Assembly: GCA_013285445.1 (NCBI GenBank)
Contig: CP053448.1
Span: 1,612,001 to 1,676,000 of the forward strand
Source of the DNA: Pseudomonadota bacterium
Lineage (GTDB): Bacteria; Pseudomonadota; Gammaproteobacteria; Xanthomonadales; Wenzhouxiangellaceae
Direction of reading: 5' to 3'
DNA length: 64,000 nt
Part shown: positions 51,900-61,936 of the stretch, piece after piece
Layout: every line of letters begins with the position of its first letter
Position numbering within the stretch: the first letter of the stretch is position 1
Position numbers and translations under genes: made by a program
Notes under the pieces: generated by a model
Databases searched by the model: none
What the model saw: the letters and a program-made list of their open reading frames with translations, nothing else
What the model was told of the DNA's origin: nothing

Positions 51900-53208
51900 C
51901 TGATGAGGGGTGTGGACCAGCACCGGATCCAGGCGCCGACCGGTGCCAGCACAAACGGCAGTCGCGCTCGGACAGGGCCGTGGCAAAGCCGGCCTCGATG
52001 AATCGGTCGCCCAGGGCTACGAGCTGGTCATTCCGATAGATTCGGGGCCATAGTGCGCGCCGCCAGGGTGGCACCCCGTGCTCGGCCAGCAGCTGGCCGA
52101 CCGCCCGGGAGCCGCTTCGTTCCGCAAGTGTGATTCGCTCACCCGGGTCAGGGCCGGTTACGGTCAGCGCCAGGCCGCGTGCCGGTGGTGGCCTCAGCTC
52201 CAGCCAGCCGGAGGCGGCCGGAAGCTGCAGGGGTGAGCTCCCGTCCCAGCGCAACGGCGCGTCGATCACCGGGCTGTCAGCCCGATCCAGCCACAACCGA
52301 TCACGCCAGCGTCGCATGACGCAGGCGCCCCAACGCAGCTCGGGCTGACGATCACGCGGCGCGGTCAGCACCTGCTCGGCATAGCAGGCCAGGCGCTTTC
52401 CCGGTGGCGGCGCAACATGGTGCTGCATGCACCAGTGGCGGATGGTTTCGCCCAGACCATAGACCGTTCGCGTGACCTCCGGGGCCAGCGATAACCCGTC
52501 TCTGCAGGTCGTCTCGGCGTTGAGCGTTTGATCAATCGCCTGCGCCACCAGAGCGGCTGCACCACTGGACAGGGTCGCGGTGCGCAGCAGCGCGCCGTCG
52601 ATGCCGGGCCAGCGCTGCCGCAGCTGCGGCAGTACCGTCTGGCGCAGGAAGTTGCGGTCCAGTGTGGAATCGGCGTTGGCCGGATCGTCGAGCCCTGCCA
52701 GCCTGCGAGCCGCCAGGCAGGCGTCGATATCGCTGCGTGACCAGTCAAGCAGCGGGCGCACCAGCCAGCCGGGCCCAAAGCGGCGCTGTCTGGGAATGCC
52801 GGCCAGCCCGGCCGGGCCGGCGCCCCGCAGCATGCGCAGCAGCACTGTTTCGACCTGGTCATCGCGGTGATGGGCGGTCAACAGGGCATCACCGGGCTGC
52901 ATGAGCGACTGCAGCGCCTCGTAGCGGGCGCTGCGCGCGTCGGCTTCCGGACCCTGGGCCGGCGTCACGCGTACTGCGATCTGCTGGCAGTTCACGCCCA
53001 GGCTGTCTGCCAGCTGTCCCGCCCGTTCGGCCCGCTGGCGGCTGTCGTGGTCCTGGCCATGATCGACGTGCACGCAGACGATGGCGCGGTCACTGCCGGC
53101 AGCGATGAGCTGGTCAAGCAGACACAGTGAGTCCGGTCCGCCGCTGAAAGCCACCAGCAGCCGGCCATCTCCCGGAAGCTGCGCGATGGCCGGATCAAGG
53201 TCGGGCAT
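51889..53208 (-). CDS. tilS: tRNA(Ile)-lysidine synthetase
   Basis: ATP-dependent enzyme converting C34 of the CAU-anticodon tRNA-Ile to lysidine, essential for AUA decoding. 439 residues. The PP-loop is VAFSGGPDSLCLLDQ (Ser22-Ser27), with VHVDHGQDHDS and TAHHRDDQVETVLLRMLRGAG; the C-terminal TilS domain ends near LWPRIYRNDQLVAL. It follows accA by 14 bases, a conserved pairing. The last codons lie inside a palindromic repeat. Confidence 0.94.
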   Translation of the reverse strand: MPDLDPAIAQLPGDGRLLVAFSGGPDSLCLLDQLIAAGSDRAIVCVHVDHGQDHDSRQRAERAGQLADSLGVNCQQIAVRVTPAQGPEADARSARYEALQSLMQPGDALLTAHHRDDQVETVLLRMLRGAGPAGLAGIPRQRRFGPGWLVRPLLDWSRSDIDACLAARRLAGLDDPANADSTLDRNFLRQTVLPQLRQRWPGIDGALLRTATLSSGAAALVAQAIDQTLNAETTCRDGLSLAPEVTRTVYGLGETIRHWCMQHHVAPPPGKRLACYAEQVLTAPRDRQPELRWGACVMRRWRDRLWLDRADSPVIDAPLRWDGSSPLQLPAASGWLELRPPPARGLALTVTGPDPGERITLAERSGSRAVGQLLAEHGVPPWRRALWPRIYRNDQLVALGDRFIEAGFATALSERDCRLCWHRSAPGSGAGPHPSSGNH

Positions 53209-53222
53209 GATCCGGACCGCGC

Positions 53223-54182
53223 TCAGCGCTGCTCGAAGGCGCCGTAACTCATCAGGCGCTGATGGCGTCTGGTCAGCAACTCATCCGGCGGCTGGTCGCG
53301 CAAAAAGTCGATCTGTGCGTGCAGCGTCTCCTTGATGCGCACGGCCACTTCATGAGGCGAGCGGTGGGCACCGCCGGGCGGCTCCTTGATGACCTTGTCA
53401 ATCAGCTCGAGGGCCTTCAGGCGGCTGGCGGTCAATCCCATGGCCTCGGCCGCGACCGCGGCCTTGTCGGCGCTTTTCCACAGAATCGAGGCGCAGCCTT
53501 CCGGTGAGATCACCGAGTAGATGCTGTACTGGAGCATGCTGATCCGGTCGCCAACGCCGATCGCCAGCGCGCCCCCGGATCCGCCTTCACCGATAATGAA
53601 GCACACGATCGGTACCGGCAGGCGAGCCATGGCCGCCAGGTTGCGGGCGATGGCCTCGGACTGGCCACGCTCTTCGGCGCCGACTCCGGGGTAGGCACCG
53701 GGCGTGTCGATCAGCGTGACGATGGGCAGATTGAACCGAGCGGCCATCTGCATCAGACGCAGCGCCTTGCGATAGCCTTCCGGGCGCGGCATGCCAAAGT
53801 TGCGGTAGACCTTTTCCTTTGTATCCCGGCCCTTCTGATGCCCGATCAGCATCACGCTCATCCCGTCGATGCTGGCCAGCCCGCCGACGATGGCATGGTC
53901 GTCAGCGTACAGGCGGTCGCCGTGCAGTTCCTCGAAACGGTCGCAGATCATTGACACGTAATCGAGGGTGTATGGGCGCTGCGGGTGACGTGCCAGCTGA
54001 GAAATCTGCCAGTCGTTGAGCTCCGAGAAAATGGTTTCGGTCCGCTCACGGCATTTATGTTCCAGGCGCTGAATCTCCTCCTCGAGGTTCATCGAAACCC
54101 CGGACCCGACGTTGCGCAGCTCGCGAATCTTGGCTTCGAGCTCGACGATCGGCTGTTCGAAATCGAGATAGTTGGCGTTCAT
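53223..54182 (-). CDS. accA: Acetyl-CoA carboxylase carboxyltransferase subunit alpha
   Basis: Together with AccD transfers CO2 from carboxybiotin to acetyl-CoA, the first step of fatty-acid synthesis. 319 residues. [57 protein letters not shown] and [14 protein letters not shown] are diagnostic. The start at 54182 gives the standard N-terminus; an upstream in-frame ATG at 54305 lies within gluQ. Part of a run gluQ-accA-tilS on the minus strand. Confidence 0.97.
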   Translation of the reverse strand: MNANYLDFEQPIVELEAKIRELRNVGSGVSMNLEEEIQRLEHKCRERTETIFSELNDWQISQLARHPQRPYTLDYVSMICDRFEELHGDRLYADDHAIVGGLASIDGMSVMLIGHQKGRDTKEKVYRNFGMPRPEGYRKALRLMQMAARFNLPIVTLIDTPGAYPGVGAEERGQSEAIARNLAAMARLPVPIVCFIIGEGGSGGALAIGVGDRISMLQYSIYSVISPEGCASILWKSADKAAVAAEAMGLTASRLKALELIDKVIKEPPGGAHRSPHEVAVRIKETLHAQIDFLRDQPPDELLTRRHQRLMSYGAFEQR

Positions 54183-54226
54183 GGTTGACCGTGCTGGACC
54201 ACTGAAACCGCAGTATAACGTTCCGC

Positions 54227-55150
54227 TCAACCGGGATGCACGCCAACGGCAATCGGGCCGCGCGGGATTGCAGCCGGGCTCCAGTGGCTTCGCGCCCAGT
54301 GCCACTGCGCGTCGAGTGATCGGCAGCCCGGTGGCGGCTCGTGTCCGAGGGCGCGCAGCGCCAGGCGCAGGGCTTCGGCCTCGGGTCGGGCAGCAACCGG
54401 ATCATCGCCGTCGGACTTGCTCAGTTTTCGCCCGTGCTCATCGGTGACCACCGGCAGGTGCATCCAGCCCGGCGCAGGCAGCCCGAGATTCTCGTAGAGG
54501 TAAAGCTGGCGAGCGGTCGAATCGATCAGGTCGGCGCCGCGTACCACCTCGGTGATGCCTTCGGAGGCGTCGTCGACCACGACGGCAAGCTGATAGGCGA
54601 TCACCCCGTCGCCACGCAGAATGATGAAATCGCCGCTGCGCTGACCCGGATGCTCCTCGCACGCTCCCTGCACCACATCGTCGAATCGTATTGTTGGCGC
54701 GTCTTGCGTATTGACGCGCACGCTGCGTGGTTTGCGTTGCGCCGGCAGTCCGTTGCGGCAGGTGCCGGGATAGCGGCCATCGGGCGGCAGTTGTCGCCGC
54801 GTACAGCCGCACCAGAAGGCGTGCCGGGCGTCGAGCAGGCGGTGCAAGGCCTGCCGGTGCCGGGCCGCGTTGCGATGCTGGTAACTGACCGGGCCATCGG
54901 GTCCAAGCCCGAAACGAGCCAGGGTACGCAGCTGGTCGCGGGCCGCTCCCGGGATTTCGCGCCGTCGGTCGATGTCATCAATTCGAATCCGCCACTGCCC
55001 GTTTCTGCTGCGCGCCCGCAGGTAGCTGCCCACAGCAGCCACCAGGGAACCGAAATGCAGTGGTCCGGTCGGTGATGGCGCGAAACGACCGACATAGAGC
55101 GATCCGGGTTGTCCGGGCTGTATCTTGTATTTTGCCGGCGGGGCAGCCAT
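54227..55150 (-). CDS. gluQ: Glutamyl-Q tRNA(Asp) synthetase
   Basis: Truncated GluRS paralogue that attaches glutamate to queuosine-34 of tRNA-Asp. 307 residues, lacking an anticodon-binding domain. HIGH-type motif [27 protein letters not shown], a zinc site built from WCGCTRRQL and YPGTCRN, and the KMSKS-like [11 protein letters not shown] at 55150 is chosen over a TTG at 55171. Divergent from htpX by 45 bases. Confidence 0.93.
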   Translation of the reverse strand: MAAPPAKYKIQPGQPGSLYVGRFAPSPTGPLHFGSLVAAVGSYLRARSRNGQWRIRIDDIDRRREIPGAARDQLRTLARFGLGPDGPVSYQHRNAARHRQALHRLLDARHAFWCGCTRRQLPPDGRYPGTCRNGLPAQRKPRSVRVNTQDAPTIRFDDVVQGACEEHPGQRSGDFIILRGDGVIAYQLAVVVDDASEGITEVVRGADLIDSTARQLYLYENLGLPAPGWMHLPVVTDEHGRKLSKSDGDDPVAARPEAEALRLALRALGHEPPPGCRSLDAQWHWARSHWSPAAIPRGPIAVGVHPG

Positions 55151-55195
55151 TTTCAGGATTGCTTCGATCAATCAGATGTAGCGAGGACCATCGAA

Positions 55196-56074
55196 ATGCG
55201 CAGAATCGTCCTGTTTCTGGCCACCAACCTGGCGGTGCTGGTCGTGCTCGGCGTGGTCATGAATCTGCTCGAGCCATGGCTAATCCGGCAGGGCATCGAT
55301 CTTCATCATGCCACGATTCTGGTGTTTGCCCTGTTGTTCGGCATGGGCGGTGCGATCGTCTCGCTGCTGCTGTCCAAACGCATTGCGCTGATGAGCACGC
55401 GAGCACGGATCATCGAACAGCCCGTCAGCAGCGTGGAGCGATGGCTGGTTGAAACGGTCGACCGCCAGGCACGCGAGGCCGGCATTGGCCGGCCGGACGT
55501 GGCCGTTTACGATTCGCCGGAGCCCAATGCGTTTGCCACCGGCGCCTCGCGCAACAAGGCGCTGGTCGCCGTCAGCAGCGGGCTGCTGCAGCACATGCGC
55601 CCCAACGAGGTCGAGGCCGTACTCGGGCACGAGGTCTCGCACGTGGCTAATGGCGATATGGTAACCATGACGCTTCTGCAGGGTGTGCTCAATACCTTTG
55701 TTCTGCTGCTGTCGCGTGTGCTCGGCCAGGTCATTGACCGGGCGGTGTTCAAGAGCGAGCGTGGCTACGGTCCCGGCTATCTGTTCAGCGTGATCGTGCT
55801 TCAGATCGTTCTCGGCGTGCTGGCAAGCATGATCACCATGGCCTTCTCGCGCTGGCGCGAGTTTCGCGCAGATTCCGGCGGCGCAGGTCTGGCCGGGCGC
55901 GACAATATGGTCGCCGCACTGCGTCGGCTGGGCCAGGTCAACCAGCCATCCCGGTTGCCAGAATCGGTCGAGGCGTTCGGGATTCGTGGCCGGGTTGGAA
56001 TAGGCCTGCGCCGCCTGCTGATGAGTCATCCGCCAATCGAAGAGCGGATACGGGCACTGACCGGCGAGCGATAA
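55196..56074 (+). CDS. htpX: Protease HtpX
   Basis: Inner-membrane zinc metalloprotease (M48B) of membrane-protein quality control. 292 residues with four hydrophobic segments. Zinc site HEVSH (His145, Glu146, His149) and the downstream WREFRADSGGA glutamate; FATGASRNKALVAVSSGLL is also typical. GAGGACC precedes the ATG. Commonly heat- or Cpx-induced in relatives; no sigma32 box was seen here. Confidence 0.95.
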   Translation: MRRIVLFLATNLAVLVVLGVVMNLLEPWLIRQGIDLHHATILVFALLFGMGGAIVSLLLSKRIALMSTRARIIEQPVSSVERWLVETVDRQAREAGIGRPDVAVYDSPEPNAFATGASRNKALVAVSSGLLQHMRPNEVEAVLGHEVSHVANGDMVTMTLLQGVLNTFVLLLSRVLGQVIDRAVFKSERGYGPGYLFSVIVLQIVLGVLASMITMAFSRWREFRADSGGAGLAGRDNMVAALRRLGQVNQPSRLPESVEAFGIRGRVGIGLRRLLMSHPPIEERIRALTGER

Positions 56075-56091
56075 GGTGTTTGGCCGGTGAT

Positions 56092-58146
56092 TCAGGCGGA
56101 GGCTTCCTCGCGCACGAATTCGCCTTGCACCAGGGTAATGCCAAACTGCCACAGTGTTGCCAGGTCGCCGGTGTTTTCGACTTTCGGTGCAATGAGCCGG
56201 ACGTCCTTTTCCCGGGCATGCGTGACCAGGGTCGAGAGCTTCTGACGCAGCGCATCGTTGCCGCTCAGGTCCTGGATCATGTCCTGATCGAGTCTCGCAA
56301 AATCAATTGCGAGGTGGCGCATCAGGCTTTCGAAGGGCGCATCCGGAGCCACGTCGACCAGCGCAAAGCGACAGCCGCTGGCCTTGAAGCGTTCGATGAA
56401 AATCTGTGCCGGCCTCAGCTTTTCACGCACTTCGTTTTCGCGCAGACCGACGATCAGGCGCCGGGCGTCAAGTCCGCTGTCCATTTGCGCCGCCAGGCGC
56501 TTACAGGCTTCTTCGTCGGTAATCGTTCCCAGGCTGATCGGTACCAGCCACTGCAGGTCAGTGTCACCCTGCCGTTCGGTCAGCAGTGTCTGCAGGCGAT
56601 TGAGCATGTCCTCGTCGATACGGGCGGCCAGTCCGACGCGGATCGCGGCGTTCATGTAGACCGAGGGCAAGACCACTTCATCACTGTCCTCGGGCCGCAG
56701 TCGAGTCTCGATCTCGTTGATCAGGAACCCGTCGTCTTCCATGCTGGTGATCGGTGAGGTCACCAGCCCGAACTCGTCGTGGTCAAGGGCGTGTCGAAGC
56801 CGTTCGCCCCAGGCACTGTCGTCCTCGTCACCCTCGGTGGAGACCTTGGGCCGGTAGCGTACGAAGCCCTTGCCGCCGGCACGCAGCGCTTCTGCAAGCG
56901 CCGATTCCGCCTGCACGACCAGCTTTTCGCTGTCGTCGACTTCACTTCCGGCCACGGCCAGGCCGACACTGGCCGAAACGGTCAGGCTGGCCTCACGCAC
57001 TTCGATGATGCGACCCGAACACTGTTCGATCATGGACCCGGCCAGTTTCTCGGCTTCGGCCCGATCCGCGCAGTCGGCGATCACCGCAAAGGTGTGATCG
57101 CGAAGCCGTGCCATCGGCCGCTCGCCGGTAACCGACTCAAACAGCTCGGCCGAGGCGCGGATCAGTTCATCGGTAGCACCGACACCCACCTTGTCGAGCA
57201 GCTGGTCATGCTCGTCGAGCGACAGTGCCAGGACGCTCAGGCCGCCCGTATCCTCGCGCGCCTGAATCTGTTCGGCAAGCTGTTCGACGAAGGACACTGA
57301 GTTGAGCAGGCCGGTGAGCATGTCGCTGGTCTTGAGTTTGCGCAATTCCTCGGCCAGCGCCGGGTCGGCCTGGCTGATGTTCTCGCGCACCAGCATCTGG
57401 GCACAGTACTCACCGCCATAGCGCGCCGGCGAAAAGGCAACCGTCGCCGAGAACGTCTCGCCGCCCTGCCGGTGGGCGTTGAGTAGCAGTTCATTGTCCG
57501 GCATTTCGTCGCGTGCCAGGGATTTGAGCACCTTCTTGAGATCCGGTCCGTGTTTGCTGGGCGTGAACAGGTCGAGCATGGACAGGCCCTCGAGATCTTC
57601 AAAGCCGTCGAAGCCGAACAGGTTCAAGTAGGCCGGGTTGGCATAGATGTGCAGGCCCTCGTGGATGTAGGCAATCGCTTCGCTGGAGCTGTCCAGCAGC
57701 AGGGTGTAGCGATCCTCGATATCGGCCAGGCTGCGCAGCGCCTTGTCGGCGCCGACGCGTGCGCGCAGCGACTCGATCTGGGCGATTGCCAGTCGTTTGA
57801 ATTGCCTGAGACTGCTGCGCTGGACGAAGCCTTCGACACCAATGGCGGCCACGGCAAGAGCGGCGCGTGCATCGTCGTCGTCGATCAGGGTGATGATCGG
57901 GACGAAATGGTCCTGGTCGCGCGCCAGACGGGCAGTGGTTTCAAGCAAGCCGAGGTCGACGGAATCCACCCGAATCATGACCAGGTCGACCCGCTCTGAT
58001 TCGAAGGTGCGGCTGACTGCATTGGCGGTATCAGCAAACAGGGTCCTGACGGCTGCCTCCTCACCGAGCATCTGGGTCAGTTCCCGGGGCGCCGACGGAT
58101 CGTCGGTTACCGTCAGGATTTTGATTTCGGTCGGCTGTTCGGGCAT
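56092..58146 (-). CDS. FimX-like REC-PAS-GGDEF-EAL protein with degenerate catalytic motifs
   Basis: 684-residue cytoplasmic protein. Order: receiver-like (~9-125, TVTDDPSAPRELTQML), PAS (~145-255, RYTLLLDSSSEAIAYIHEGL), GGDEF-like and EAL-like. The GGDEF site is replaced by RDHTF and the EAL motif by IETRL; the usual DDFG is ALVDV. It should therefore bind rather than make or cut c-di-GMP, like FimX of Pseudomonas and Xanthomonas, which governs type IV pilus assembly. Start ATG at 58146 has GGGA upstream; ATG at 58161 is possible. Convergent with htpX. Confidence 0.82.
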   Translation of the reverse strand: MPEQPTEIKILTVTDDPSAPRELTQMLGEEAAVRTLFADTANAVSRTFESERVDLVMIRVDSVDLGLLETTARLARDQDHFVPIITLIDDDDARAALAVAAIGVEGFVQRSSLRQFKRLAIAQIESLRARVGADKALRSLADIEDRYTLLLDSSSEAIAYIHEGLHIYANPAYLNLFGFDGFEDLEGLSMLDLFTPSKHGPDLKKVLKSLARDEMPDNELLLNAHRQGGETFSATVAFSPARYGGEYCAQMLVRENISQADPALAEELRKLKTSDMLTGLLNSVSFVEQLAEQIQAREDTGGLSVLALSLDEHDQLLDKVGVGATDELIRASAELFESVTGERPMARLRDHTFAVIADCADRAEAEKLAGSMIEQCSGRIIEVREASLTVSASVGLAVAGSEVDDSEKLVVQAESALAEALRAGGKGFVRYRPKVSTEGDEDDSAWGERLRHALDHDEFGLVTSPITSMEDDGFLINEIETRLRPEDSDEVVLPSVYMNAAIRVGLAARIDEDMLNRLQTLLTERQGDTDLQWLVPISLGTITDEEACKRLAAQMDSGLDARRLIVGLRENEVREKLRPAQIFIERFKASGCRFALVDVAPDAPFESLMRHLAIDFARLDQDMIQDLSGNDALRQKLSTLVTHAREKDVRLIAPKVENTGDLATLWQFGITLVQGEFVREEASA

Positions 58147-58219
58147 CGGCTGTCCCTGCATCTGGGTAGGTGAATCTTATCGCCGCCGCGGCACAGATTG
58201 CCAGTGCTGTGATTCGATT

Positions 58220-59239
58220 TCATAGAATCGGCGTCTTGTAGGGAACGCCGGCGCGTTCCCGCACCAGACGCGGCACCAGGTAACCTGACAGCTCGCGACG
58301 CAGCGTTTCGACCAGCGCCACCGCGCGCCGGTCTTCGACTTCGAACCGTGCCGCGCCGGTGACCCGGTCCAACTGATGAAGGTAGTAGGGCAGTGCCCCG
58401 GCGGCGAAGCTGCGCCGCATCAGCCCGGCCAGTGTCGCGGCCTGATCATTGATTCCGGCCAGCAGCACGGCCTGGTTGAGCACTTGAACGCCGGCACGGC
58501 GCAGTCTCGAGAGTGCGGCGTCGACGCTGCTGTCGAATTCGTTCGGATGGTTGGCGTGAATCACCATGACGGCCGGCCAGGGCAATTCAGCCAGCCAGCG
58601 ACAAAGGCGATCATCGATGCGTTCGGGCAGCACGACCGGCAGCCGGGAGTGGATGCGCAGGCGGCGAAGGTGGCCCACTGGGGCCAGTGAGTCACTCAGA
58701 CGGCGCAGCTGCACCGTTGGCAGCATCAGCGGGTCGCCGCCGGACAGGATGACCTCCTCGATATCACCGTTTGCGGCAACATAGTCCACTGCAGGTTGCC
58801 AGCGATCGGCCGAGGCGCGCTCTTGCTGGTAGGGAAAGGCCTGCCGGAAGCAGTAGCGGCAGTGAACCGCACAGGCGCCGGTTGCCACCAGCAGAACGCG
58901 ACCGTGGTACTTGTGCAGCACGCCGCGAGTCTGGCGACTGTCGCGGTCGCCGACCGGGTCATCGCAGAATCCCGGTTGAGCCTCCATCTCTCCGCTTTCC
59001 GGCAAGACCTGCAGCAGCAGCGGGTCGTGCCGGTTGCCGTATTCCATGCGTCGGGCGAACCGGCGCGGCACGCGCATGGGAAAAAGGGCCGGCGCCGCTC
59101 GCGGTTCAGGCGGCAGTCCCAGAAAGGCCAGCAGTTCGGCCGGATCGCGAAAGGCCTGGCGCAAGGCCTGTTGCCAGCGTGGCTTGGGCAGGACAGCGGA
59201 TCGCGCTAAACTATCAGATTGCATTGATTCGAGATCCAT
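58220..59239 (-). CDS. epmB: EF-P beta-lysylation protein EpmB
   Basis: Radical-SAM lysine 2,3-aminomutase that makes (R)-beta-lysine for EF-P modification. 339 residues. The [4Fe-4S] motif CAVHCRYCFR has cysteines at 123, 127 and 130; EVILSGGDPL and HANHPNEF are family segments. It is shorter than clostridial aminomutases, as expected for EpmB. Divergent from efp, its substrate gene, with 56 bases between. Start ATG at 59239 or 59224. epmA is not in the window. Confidence 0.93.
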   Translation of the reverse strand: MDLESMQSDSLARSAVLPKPRWQQALRQAFRDPAELLAFLGLPPEPRAAPALFPMRVPRRFARRMEYGNRHDPLLLQVLPESGEMEAQPGFCDDPVGDRDSRQTRGVLHKYHGRVLLVATGACAVHCRYCFRQAFPYQQERASADRWQPAVDYVAANGDIEEVILSGGDPLMLPTVQLRRLSDSLAPVGHLRRLRIHSRLPVVLPERIDDRLCRWLAELPWPAVMVIHANHPNEFDSSVDAALSRLRRAGVQVLNQAVLLAGINDQAATLAGLMRRSFAAGALPYYLHQLDRVTGAARFEVEDRRAVALVETLRRELSGYLVPRLVRERAGVPYKTPIL

Positions 59240-59295
59240 CAGGAATAACCGCCCCGGCCGTTCAGGTCGGGGCGTCATTGTAATCCGGAGCAGAC

Positions 59296-59865
59296 ATGGC
59301 AACCTACAGCACCAATGAATTCAAGTCGGGCCTGAAGATCATTCTTGACGGTGATCCCTACACCATCGTCGAAAACGAGTTCGTCAAGCCCGGAAAGGGG
59401 CAGGCTTTCAGCCGGGTCCGCGTGCGCAACCTCAAGTCCGGGCGGGTCATCGAGAAGACCTTCAAGTCGGGCGAAACCGTCGAGGCCGCTGATATCTTCG
59501 AAAAAGAAGTCCAGTACCTCTACAGTGACGACGAGTTCTGGCACTTCATGGATCCGGAGAGTTTCGAGCAGATTGCCGCCGACGAACAGGTCATCGGTGA
59601 GGCGCGTCAGTGGCTCAAGGAAGAGGATCGCTGTCAGGTGACCCTGTGGAATGGCGCCCCATTGACCATCGTGCCGCCGAATTTCGTCGAGCTGGCGGTG
59701 GTCGAAACCGATCCCGGGCTCAAGGGAGACACCAGCGGCAGCGGCGGCAAGCCGGCCCGGCTGGAGACCGGCGCGAGCGTGCGTGTGCCGCTGTTTGTGC
59801 AGGAAGGCGATGTGATCCGGGTCGATACCCGAACCGGCGAGTACATGTCGCGGGTCAAGGATTGA
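59296..59865 (+). CDS. efp: Elongation factor P
   Basis: Relieves ribosome stalling at polyproline stretches. 189 residues with KOW, OB1 and OB2 domains. The modified lysine is Lys34 in [12 protein letters not shown], the configuration lysylated by EpmA/EpmB; the divergent epmB supports that mode. [19 protein letters not shown] and the C-terminal [14 protein letters not shown] are typical. mtaD starts two bases after the stop. Confidence 0.98.
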   Translation: MATYSTNEFKSGLKIILDGDPYTIVENEFVKPGKGQAFSRVRVRNLKSGRVIEKTFKSGETVEAADIFEKEVQYLYSDDEFWHFMDPESFEQIAADEQVIGEARQWLKEEDRCQVTLWNGAPLTIVPPNFVELAVVETDPGLKGDTSGSGGKPARLETGASVRVPLFVQEGDVIRVDTRTGEYMSRVKD

Positions 59866-59867
59866 GC

Positions 59868-61181
59868 ATGGATGGTCCGGCCAAGGCGCTGCTGCCGCGC
59901 TGGATCGTACCGGTCCGGCCCGAAGGTGAAGTGCTCGAGCGCCATGCCGTGGTGATCGCAGACGGCCGCATTCAGGCCGTTATCCCCGGATCGGTGCTGT
60001 CCGATGAGTATCCGCAGGCCCAGGTTGTGGAACTACCCGATCAGGTGCTGATTCCTGGCCTGGTCAATGCCCACACCCACAGCGCCATGGCGCTCATGCG
60101 GGGAATGGCCGACGACTTGCCGCTGATGCGCTGGCTCGAAGACCACATCTGGCCGGCCGAGCAGCGTCACGTGGGGCCGGACTACGTTCGTGCGGGCAGC
60201 GAGCTGGCCATGGCGGAAATGCTGGCCGGCGGGACGACCTGTTTCAACGACAATTACTTCTTCCCCGATGTGATCGCGGCGGTGGCGCGGCGGGTCGGCA
60301 TCCGCGCGGCGGTTGGCCTGCCGGTCATCAGTGTCCCCACGGCCTGGGCCGACAGCGAGGACGCGTACTTCCGGCGCGGCCTCGAGGTGCACCAGTCGCT
60401 GAAGGGCGAGCCGCTGCTGACTACACTGTTTGCCCCGCACGCGCCTTACACGGTCAGTGACCGTGCCTTCGAACGCATGCGCGACCTGGCCGAGGAGATG
60501 GATGTGGGCATTCACCTGCACCTGCTTGAGACCGGTGGCGAAATCGAGGCCAGTCTCGCCGCGCACGGACAGGCACCGATTGACCGCCTCGAGCGCCTGG
60601 GTGTTTTCGGGCCGCGTCTGCTGGCCGTTCACATGACGCAGCTCGACGAGGCCGGGATTGCGCGCACCGCGCGCGCCGGCGTCCACGTGCTGCACTGCCC
60701 TGCGTCCAACATGAAGCTGGCCAGCGGCATGTGCCCGGTGGCAGCACTGGATGCCGCCGGCGTCAATGTCGCGGTTGGCACTGACGGCGCAGCCAGCAAC
60801 AACACGCTGGACATGTTTGCCGAAATGCGCCTGAGCGCGCTGCTGGCCAAGGGCTGCAGCGGGGATCCCGAAGCGGTGCCGGCTGCGCGTGCGCTGTCGA
60901 TGGCGACGCTGCACGGTGCGCGTGCCCTGGGTTTGGATGCAGATATCGGCTCGATCGAGAAGGGCAAGGCGGCTGATCTGGTGGCCGTGAGCCTGAGTGG
61001 TCCGGAATCGCAGCCCGTTCACAATGTGATCTCGCAGCTGGTCTACGCTGCCTCGCGTCACCAGGTCAGGTCGGTCTGGGTCGCCGGGCGGATGGTGGTC
61101 TGCGGGGGCAGCCTGACGACCATCGACCTGGAGCGTCTCACGGCACAGTGTGAGCACTGGCGCCAGCGCCTGAATGGCTGA
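59868..61181 (+). CDS. mtaD: 5-methylthioadenosine/S-adenosylhomocysteine deaminase
   Basis: TRZ/ATZ amidohydrolase deaminating methylthioadenosine to methylthioinosine, the entry to a salvage route that later uses MtnA. 437 residues. Zinc ligands His69 and His71 in VNAHTHSAM, a later histidine in GIHLHLLET, and the aspartate in VAVGTDGAASNN. Start ATG at 59868 follows the efp stop closely. Heads mtaD-ubiG-mupP, an order known from Pseudomonas. Confidence 0.92.
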   Translation: MDGPAKALLPRWIVPVRPEGEVLERHAVVIADGRIQAVIPGSVLSDEYPQAQVVELPDQVLIPGLVNAHTHSAMALMRGMADDLPLMRWLEDHIWPAEQRHVGPDYVRAGSELAMAEMLAGGTTCFNDNYFFPDVIAAVARRVGIRAAVGLPVISVPTAWADSEDAYFRRGLEVHQSLKGEPLLTTLFAPHAPYTVSDRAFERMRDLAEEMDVGIHLHLLETGGEIEASLAAHGQAPIDRLERLGVFGPRLLAVHMTQLDEAGIARTARAGVHVLHCPASNMKLASGMCPVAALDAAGVNVAVGTDGAASNNTLDMFAEMRLSALLAKGCSGDPEAVPAARALSMATLHGARALGLDADIGSIEKGKAADLVAVSLSGPESQPVHNVISQLVYAASRHQVRSVWVAGRMVVCGGSLTTIDLERLTAQCEHWRQRLNG

Positions 61182-61206
61182 GCCGAAGCAGTCAAAGGAG
61201 CCTGTC

Positions 61207-61932
61207 ATGAGCGAATCCGAACAGCCGCCAGCAAGCGCCAACATCGACCCGGACGAGGCGGGCAAGTTCGATGCCCTGGCGGCACGCTGGTGGGATCCCG
61301 AAGGTGACTTGCGCACGCTTCACGACATCAACGGGCCACGACTGGCGTTTCTGGCCGACCGGGTCAAGCTCGAAGGCGCGCGCACGCTCGATGTGGGTTG
61401 TGGCGGCGGCTTGTTCAGCGAGGCGCTTGCTGCCCGGGGTGCGCATGTGACCGGAATCGACGTGGCTTCGCAATCACTGGCAGTAGCCCGGCTACACCTG
61501 GCAGCATCGGGCCTGTCGGTTGATTATCGTCACACCACTGCCGAGGAGCTGGCCGCGGCCGATGCAGAGTCGTTCGATGTGGTCTGCTGCCTGGAGATGC
61601 TCGAGCACGTCCCGGATCCCGAGCGCACGGTGGCGGCTTGCGCACGCCTGTGTCGGGTCGGCGGCCGGTTGCTGTTCAGTACCATCAACCGCTCGCCACT
61701 GGCCTGGGTCACGGCCATTGTCGGGGCCGAGTACCTGGCCCGTCTGCTGCCGCGGGGCACGCACCGCTATGATCGGCTGATCCGGCCGGCCGAGCTGGCC
61801 GGCGCCTGTCGCCGCAACGGGCTGCGAGTACTTGAAATTGCCGGCCTGTCCTACAACCCGCTGTCGCGCACGGTGCAGATCGGCGCTCGTCCCCGCGTTA
61901 ATTATTTCCTGCTGGCCGAGCGCCCGGAGTGA
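61207..61932 (+). CDS. ubiG: Ubiquinone biosynthesis O-methyltransferase
   Basis: SAM-dependent enzyme doing both O-methylations of ubiquinone synthesis. 241 residues. N-terminal DEAGKFDALAARWWDPEGDL, SAM site LDVGCGGGLFSEALA, EMLEHVPDP and STINRSPLAWVTAIVGAEY are standard UbiG. The start at 61207 has AAGGAG seven bases before it; an in-frame ATG at 61174 overlaps mtaD. Followed by mupP after four bases. Confidence 0.96.
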   Translation: MSESEQPPASANIDPDEAGKFDALAARWWDPEGDLRTLHDINGPRLAFLADRVKLEGARTLDVGCGGGLFSEALAARGAHVTGIDVASQSLAVARLHLAASGLSVDYRHTTAEELAAADAESFDVVCCLEMLEHVPDPERTVAACARLCRVGGRLLFSTINRSPLAWVTAIVGAEYLARLLPRGTHRYDRLIRPAELAGACRRNGLRVLEIAGLSYNPLSRTVQIGARPRVNYFLLAERPE

Positions 61933-61936
61933 GCGC

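Noticed and set aside
58201..58225. Second CRP-like site (TGTGATTCGATTTCAT)
   Set aside because: Only one half-site fits and it lies downstream of epmB rather than in a promoter region.
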